A stretch of DNA of 43,769 nt from Lachnospiraceae bacterium (GTDB lineage Bacteria > Bacillota_A > Clostridia > Lachnospirales > Lachnospiraceae). Made by a program: the position numbers and the translations under genes. A model generated the notes under the pieces. It was not told where the DNA came from, did no database searches, and saw nothing but the letters and a program-made list of their open reading frames with translations. The stretch lies in NCBI GenBank assembly GCA_017430765.1, contig JAFRMI010000045.1, forward strand, positions 1 to 43,769, written 5' to 3'. Of this stretch, positions 39,735 to 43,769 are shown piece after piece (position 1 is the stretch's first letter; each line of letters starts with the position of its first letter).

Positions 39735-40775
39735 TTAAAGCATCCCCGCCGTATGCCACAGGTTGTCCCCCTGTTCCTTCCGTGTTTCCTGCTGATTCCC
39801 GTACGCGCCGGTTCCCGCAGCAGTTCCCGGTACAGTTTCCGGATCTTCCTGCACCTCTTCTCTTACGGAAACCCTGCCGAATGTCCGCATCAAAAACTCA
39901 TGGACTTCTTCCATGGACGGCCGCTCAGAGGGTTCCAGCATCAGCATCCGGTTGATCAGATGCCGGAGATTTCCGTCCTCCACAAGCCCGGTATCCAGCC
40001 GGCCCCCTTCCAGAAGGACTGAGAAGGGATACACCGGACCGTCGGGTCCCCTGCCCGGAAGCGTGCCGGTCAGAATCTGATAAAAGATGAGCCCTAAGGC
40101 AAATACATCAATTTTCTCATCCAGCTGCACGCTCTCCCCCCGGATAAACCGGAATGTCTCCGGGGACATGAACATCTGGTCAACCACGAGATCGTCCCCG
40201 CTTTTCGGAGGATCCGCCTTGTAATAGCAGCTGTCCACATCGATCACGACAGGGGAAAGAAAACCTGCCCTGCTTCTGCGGTAAAGGATATTGTCCGGTT
40301 TTATGTCGCCGTGTACCAGCCCGTTTTTATGGAAGCACATGACCGCGTGCGACAGCGCGAGCAGAATCACGATGATCTGTTCCCCCGTAAGTTCCGAGGG
40401 GGGAGGCAGCTTTTCACTCTCGATGGCCTCCGCTGCCAGATAATACTTTGTTCCGTACCGGAAAAACTCTTCGACCCGCAGCAGATTCCCGTCCGAAGAG
40501 AGGTCCAGAATTCGAAACAGTTTATACTTATCCTGCTCAAACCGGGTACATCTTTCGACCTTCCGCCGCATCGTTTTTTCGGAGAGGCCGGCGGCCTCAT
40601 CCGGATACACCGGTGTCAGGTACTCCTTCAGGAAATACCGCACCCCGTCTTTTTCTCCTATCCCCCACACGGAGAACCCGGCCCCTTTATTGGTCATCGG
40701 TTCGCTGAGGTAATAGTCCCCGATCCACATTCCTTTTGAATCCGGTTTTTTGTTCTTATTTCCCCCTCGTGCCAT
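39735..40775 (-). CDS. Ser/Thr protein kinase with DVD in place of DFG
   Basis: A 346-residue soluble kinase. The lysine is K50 (RYFLKEY) and the catalytic loop HGDIKPDN is at 155-162. The metal-binding DFG is replaced by D179-V-D181 in VVIDVDSCYY, and the glycine loop is unusual (NKGAGFSVWG). FMSPETF and DVFALGLIFYQILTG complete the C-lobe. The key Lys and both Asp are present, so activity is likely. The C-terminal 50 residues are disordered. AGGTGG precedes the ATG. It is placed between the PP2C gene (25 bp) and the VWA gene. Confidence 0.9.
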   Translation of the reverse strand: MARGGNKNKKPDSKGMWIGDYYLSEPMTNKGAGFSVWGIGEKDGVRYFLKEYLTPVYPDEAAGLSEKTMRRKVERCTRFEQDKYKLFRILDLSSDGNLLRVEEFFRYGTKYYLAAEAIESEKLPPPSELTGEQIIVILLALSHAVMCFHKNGLVHGDIKPDNILYRRSRAGFLSPVVIDVDSCYYKADPPKSGDDLVVDQMFMSPETFRFIRGESVQLDEKIDVFALGLIFYQILTGTLPGRGPDGPVYPFSVLLEGGRLDTGLVEDGNLRHLINRMLMLEPSERPSMEEVHEFLMRTFGRVSVREEVQEDPETVPGTAAGTGAYGNQQETRKEQGDNLWHTAGML

Positions 40776-40800
40776 ATCTGTCCACCTGCTCTATATCTAT

Positions 40801-41733
40801 TTACACCGGGTACCATTCATACTCCCGCCGGTATTTCTGCCAAAGCTCCTCTGCCATCTGTTCGGTATACTTCTCCGCAATTCTGTACTGCTTCCAGAAC
40901 GTTTTCAGATGCGAATAGTAATACTTCTTCACCTCATCAAACGTCCGGAATCCGTACAGAATCCCGGCAAGCGTCACATCATCCGCAGCCGCTTTTCCGA
41001 GAACCGCCCGCAGTTTTTCCTGCCACTCCTCCATCGATCCGGCCTCGTGCAAAGCTGATAGCAGAACCGCTTCAAAATGCATCGGTGTCTGCAGATACCC
41101 GAAAGCGCCGTCCGTGGCCGCGAATATAAATCCCGGCTCCCTGCATATGAGAGATGAACAGTGGATTGAAAACCGCGCATCTGCCGAAATTACATTTGTC
41201 ATGGGCGCATCATTTCTTAAATTGTCAAGCGGGTCGGAATTCTGCAGGTCATCCCGCGTGAGCTGATGGAGGCCCTTCCCGTCCAGAAGGTATACCCTGG
41301 AATCTCCTGCCCAGAACAGATCCATCAGATACCGCCCCTTCTTCGGCATGCGCACTAAGACGCCCGCCAGTGTCGTCGGAAATTCCCTGACCATTTTCCC
41401 TGTGATCCGTCCGCCGGTCGAAGCCTGCTCCCGGATATGCGTAAGCGAAGCCTTTAAACAGGTTTCCCACGCAGCTGCCACCTTTTCTCCCTCCGGTATA
41501 ACCGGATTCCCGGAAAACCACCGCACGAGAGTGTCAGCCGCTGCCCTCGACCCCAGGTAGGCTCCGGATCTGCCGCCGAATTCCGGATACTTTCTGGCGC
41601 CGCTGCCTCCGCATCCGTCCAGCGCGCAGGCGAATCCGTACTCCGAATTGAGCTGTAAAATGTGGCTGTCCTCACCGCTTCCGGGGATCTTTTCCTCATC
41701 GATCAGCATAAATTGTGAAAGATCAAGCAGCAT
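40801..41733 (-). CDS. PP2C-family Ser/Thr protein phosphatase
   Basis: A 310-residue metal-dependent phosphatase expected to reverse the neighbouring kinases. Metal-binding aspartates are present: D39 in CALDGCGG, D144 in FWAGDSRVYLL, D208 in AATDGAFG and D251/D252 in ADDVTLAG. The N-terminal GEDSHI is the usual RxxNED-type position but lacks the arginine. It is soluble, with no regulatory domain. The start follows AGGACAGG. It is 25 bp from the downstream kinase gene and 27 bp from the upstream zinc-ribbon gene, so it is surely cotranscribed. Confidence 0.9.
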   Translation of the reverse strand: MLLDLSQFMLIDEEKIPGSGEDSHILQLNSEYGFACALDGCGGSGARKYPEFGGRSGAYLGSRAAADTLVRWFSGNPVIPEGEKVAAAWETCLKASLTHIREQASTGGRITGKMVREFPTTLAGVLVRMPKKGRYLMDLFWAGDSRVYLLDGKGLHQLTRDDLQNSDPLDNLRNDAPMTNVISADARFSIHCSSLICREPGFIFAATDGAFGYLQTPMHFEAVLLSALHEAGSMEEWQEKLRAVLGKAAADDVTLAGILYGFRTFDEVKKYYYSHLKTFWKQYRIAEKYTEQMAEELWQKYRREYEWYPV

Positions 41734-41760
41734 ACCCTGTCCTCGCTTCCTGCTTTTTCT

Positions 41761-42669
41761 TTACAGATTATTCCCGGCAGCCTCTCTGCCCTGATTCATG
41801 GGTACACGCGGGACCGGAGGAATGTAGGCGGAACCATCGTCCGATTCCTCCGCCTCACCGAGGGATTCCGCTTCGTCCTCATCCTCTCCCGCATACGAAC
41901 CTTCTTCATCGTATGTGTCTTCATACGAATCATAGTCATCCTCTTCGGAAGCATACGATCTCTCCGCATCGGTTTCTTCCGCTGTGTCTGAAACACCGCT
42001 GTCCCATCCCTCACCTGAATCCGTCCCGGAAATACTGCTTTCTATCGTTTCAATCCGGCTTTCCAGTTGGGAGACCCTGCTTTCCAGCTGGGAAATCCTG
42101 CTGTCGGTTCCCTTCTCCCACTGTTCCAGTTCCGCTCTGTCAACGGAGGTCTCCGCCGCCGCGGCCTCCGCATCTGCCCTCGCGGACAGTTCCGAAAGAG
42201 CGGCTTTGCCCGCTCTCGCCCCGCTTCCGGCGATAAAAAGCGATATGACCGCGAGCAGAACCACCGCCGCAAGCAGAAGGCCCAGCAGAGTCATGCCTCT
42301 CTTCAGTTTCCGGATCTGCAGTTCCAGGCGCTTTACGGCATTTCCTGCTTTTCCGTCCCCTTCTTTCTCTCCCCGCAGATCCCGGCGGCGATCCCCGCCG
42401 CCGGAAGCGTCCGTATACGAGCCGCCTTCTCCCGTGCCTCTGCCGTAATCCTGCTTCTGCGGGAGCAATACCGTTCTGTCCGCGCCGTCAGAGATAGAGG
42501 CAGCGTCCCCACCGCCGGATCCCATATAACCGGACTCCGCCCGGTATACTTTTCCGGCCACGTCCTCCGGAAGTCCCTTCTCCCTGACAAGAGAGGGCAC
42601 CTCGCTCCCGCAATGGCTGCATTTCCCGTTCACTATATGGAGCTGCTGTCCGCAGTATCTGCAAAACAT
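41761..42669 (-). CDS. Zinc-ribbon, single-pass coiled-coil protein
   Basis: A 302-residue protein. The N-terminal zinc ribbon has CRYC at 3-6 and CSHC at 17-20. A Gly/Ser/Asp-rich cytoplasmic linker containing DRTVLLPQ follows, then a basic segment (KRLELQIRKLKRG) and one membrane helix (about 127-148). An external coiled coil (about 155-212, heptads such as ISQLESRVSQLESRIETIE) and a very acidic Ser/Glu/Asp/Tyr tail complete it. The TV in the linker could be a kinase target, because FHA/kinase partners often carry such threonines; this is speculation. It lies between the two catalytic gene groups, 13 bp after the upstream kinase gene. Confidence 0.82.
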   Translation of the reverse strand: MFCRYCGQQLHIVNGKCSHCGSEVPSLVREKGLPEDVAGKVYRAESGYMGSGGGDAASISDGADRTVLLPQKQDYGRGTGEGGSYTDASGGGDRRRDLRGEKEGDGKAGNAVKRLELQIRKLKRGMTLLGLLLAAVVLLAVISLFIAGSGARAGKAALSELSARADAEAAAAETSVDRAELEQWEKGTDSRISQLESRVSQLESRIETIESSISGTDSGEGWDSGVSDTAEETDAERSYASEEDDYDSYEDTYDEEGSYAGEDEDEAESLGEAEESDDGSAYIPPVPRVPMNQGREAAGNNL

Positions 42670-42682
42670 ATCGTTTTCCCCT

Positions 42683-43769
42683 CTATAATTCTTTCGGTCC
42701 GAAGATCAGGTTCTTCCGTTCCGCCGGTTTTTTCTCTTTCTGATCCGAAGGCGCGGTCCGGGGGCCGAAAACCAGGTTTCCCTTTTTCAAATCGTGCACC
42801 CCCGTCTTTTCGATTTTTGGATCCGGCACGATTCTGACCGTGACATCCGCTGCCTCCCCGTCTCTTTTGCCTCCGAAAAACAGACTGACGGGCGGTGCTT
42901 TCCGGACGGCCCGGAGAGCCTCCAGAAGTTCATCCGCATTCTGATAGCGCTTCCATATATCGTACTCGCAGGCTTTCAGAATCACTTCCGCGAGCTTTGG
43001 ATCCGCCGCGGAGGGCGGCGGCAGCGGCTCGCTCCGCATTCTCCTGTCAAATGCGGCCTCGACGGCCGTGCGTGACAGCATCGCTTCCTTCGAATCGATA
43101 AAAGGGAAAAAATTATGATTGGCCAGCTGATAAAGAACAATGCCAAGTGAATACACATCCACGTTCGTACGGTACGGGTCTCCCCAGTACACCTCGGGCG
43201 CCATGTAATTGAGCGTTCCCTTCCGCGATCTCGAAAGCTCCGTTCGCTCAAGCGTTCTGGAGATACCGAAATCTCCGAGTTTAAAGCGTCCGTGACTGGC
43301 CACGAATATATTGGCAGGTTTTATGTCCCTGTGTATGACGTTCTCCTTTTCGCAGAACGAAAGCGCTTCACTGAGATCCTCCCCCAGACGGATCACTTCC
43401 TCCTGCGGCAGTTCATTGTGCCCGCCGGTCATGTACTCCGGAAGCGACGTCAGACACTCCATGCGGATCAGGACGTCCCAGCCGAACCCCTCGGTGCGCT
43501 TTATGACCTTGAAATCTTCAATGCTGACAATATGGCTGTGCCCCTTCAGTTTCTCAAGAATCGCGATCTCATTGACACAGTCCGAGACGACCTCCTCGTA
43601 GTAGGTCGTCAGGTCGCGGTTGTTGAGTCCGACCGCTTTCAGATGTGTGAGTTCTCCGGAGTCCGCGGGAATGGACAGAATCTTGATCGCTGCGGGGTAT
43701 GTCTCCCTCATCCCGCGCCGGACTGCCCTGTAGACCACACCGAAGCTTCCCCTGCCCAGTTCCGTCTCC
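42683..43769 (-). CDS. Ser/Thr protein kinase, N-terminus beyond window
   Basis: A partial kinase of at least 361 residues; its first codons lie past the window edge. The visible part starts in the glycine loop (ETELGRGSFGVVYRA), and the conserved Lys is in AAIKIL. HRDIKPAN, DFGISRTLE and APEVYWGDPYRTNVDVYSLG are intact, so it should be active. The tail repeats NLVFGPR and NLIFGPK, the second at the very C-terminus. There is no membrane helix in the visible part. Overall it resembles the kinase domain at 26317-28542, suggesting duplication. It is the first visible gene of the leftward operon. Confidence 0.92.
   Translation of the reverse strand, partial: ETELGRGSFGVVYRAVRRGMRETYPAAIKILSIPADSGELTHLKAVGLNNRDLTTYYEEVVSDCVNEIAILEKLKGHSHIVSIEDFKVIKRTEGFGWDVLIRMECLTSLPEYMTGGHNELPQEEVIRLGEDLSEALSFCEKENVIHRDIKPANIFVASHGRFKLGDFGISRTLERTELSRSRKGTLNYMAPEVYWGDPYRTNVDVYSLGIVLYQLANHNFFPFIDSKEAMLSRTAVEAAFDRRMRSEPLPPPSAADPKLAEVILKACEYDIWKRYQNADELLEALRAVRKAPPVSLFFGGKRDGEAADVTVRIVPDPKIEKTGVHDLKKGNLVFGPRTAPSDQKEKKPAERKNLIFGPKEL

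Noticed and set aside
36305..43769. Tellurite-resistance (ter) operon
   Set aside because: The VWA, kinase and phosphatase set is similar to TerY-P, but no TerB, TerC, TerD or TerZ proteins are seen here.

Overview
The window looks like a chromosomal segment of an anaerobic, Gram-positive gut-type Bacillota, most likely a Lachnospiraceae-like Clostridia. The evidence is the gene set: a fused indolepyruvate:ferredoxin oxidoreductase, a MetH without its own reactivation domain beside a separate one, PadR with a DUF1700-type membrane protein, DUF4349, DUF3160 and DUF4367 proteins, zinc-ribbon membrane proteins, strong AGGAGG ribosome sites and a moderately high GC content. I saw no rRNA, tRNA, CRISPR array, phage or transposase gene. 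The species assignment is inference.

Region 1 (1-7.4 kb) is a sulfur amino acid locus built around a divergent promoter region. metY and cysK run leftward. An Rrf2-family regulator, metF, a MetH-reactivation protein and metH run rightward as one operon. Both promoters carry the same CTATCTGCCTAC box between -35 and -10, so the Rrf2 protein probably controls both sides. The metY leader encodes a Met/Cys-rich 39-residue peptide behind a strong ribosome site. It also holds a terminator whose 5' arm can pair, over 11 bases, with a segment inside the peptide gene. This looks like an undescribed translation-coupled attenuator.

Region 2 (7.6-21 kb) holds a BspA-type repeat protein, AzlCD, a Na/phosphate cotransporter and a run of envelope proteins (CapA-like, zinc-ribbon/DUF3160, L,D-transpeptidase, DUF4349 lipoprotein). 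It ends with an ECF sigma factor/DUF4367 anti-sigma pair in which a 60-bp exact tandem duplication covers the end of the sigma gene. Several genes here share a small 5'-UTR hairpin (arms AAGCGGA/TCCGCTT).

Region 3 (21-26 kb) is arylpyruvate fermentation: a fused IorAB and a PaaK-like CoA ligase, closed by a strong terminator, with a secreted papain-fold-like protein upstream.

Region 4 (26-36 kb) is mixed: a receptor-like Ser/Thr kinase, a zinc-ribbon/CD225 protein, a VanZ-DUF2752 fusion, a YiiX-like peptidase, two small lipoproteins, GpsA, a PadR operon and a Dabb protein. Short palindromic repeats with the core GGGGACAGGAAC and several tandem repeats fill the gaps.

Region 5 (36.3 kb to the end) is the most unusual: nine leftward genes encoding two Ser/Thr kinases, a PP2C phosphatase, a VWA protein, four zinc-ribbon proteins (three of them with membrane segments) and a further membrane protein. 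The VWA-kinase-PP2C core resembles the TerY-P type phosphorylation triad. The surrounding zinc-ribbon proteins suggest a membrane-anchored phospho-signalling island, with a third kinase and related zinc-ribbon proteins elsewhere in the window.
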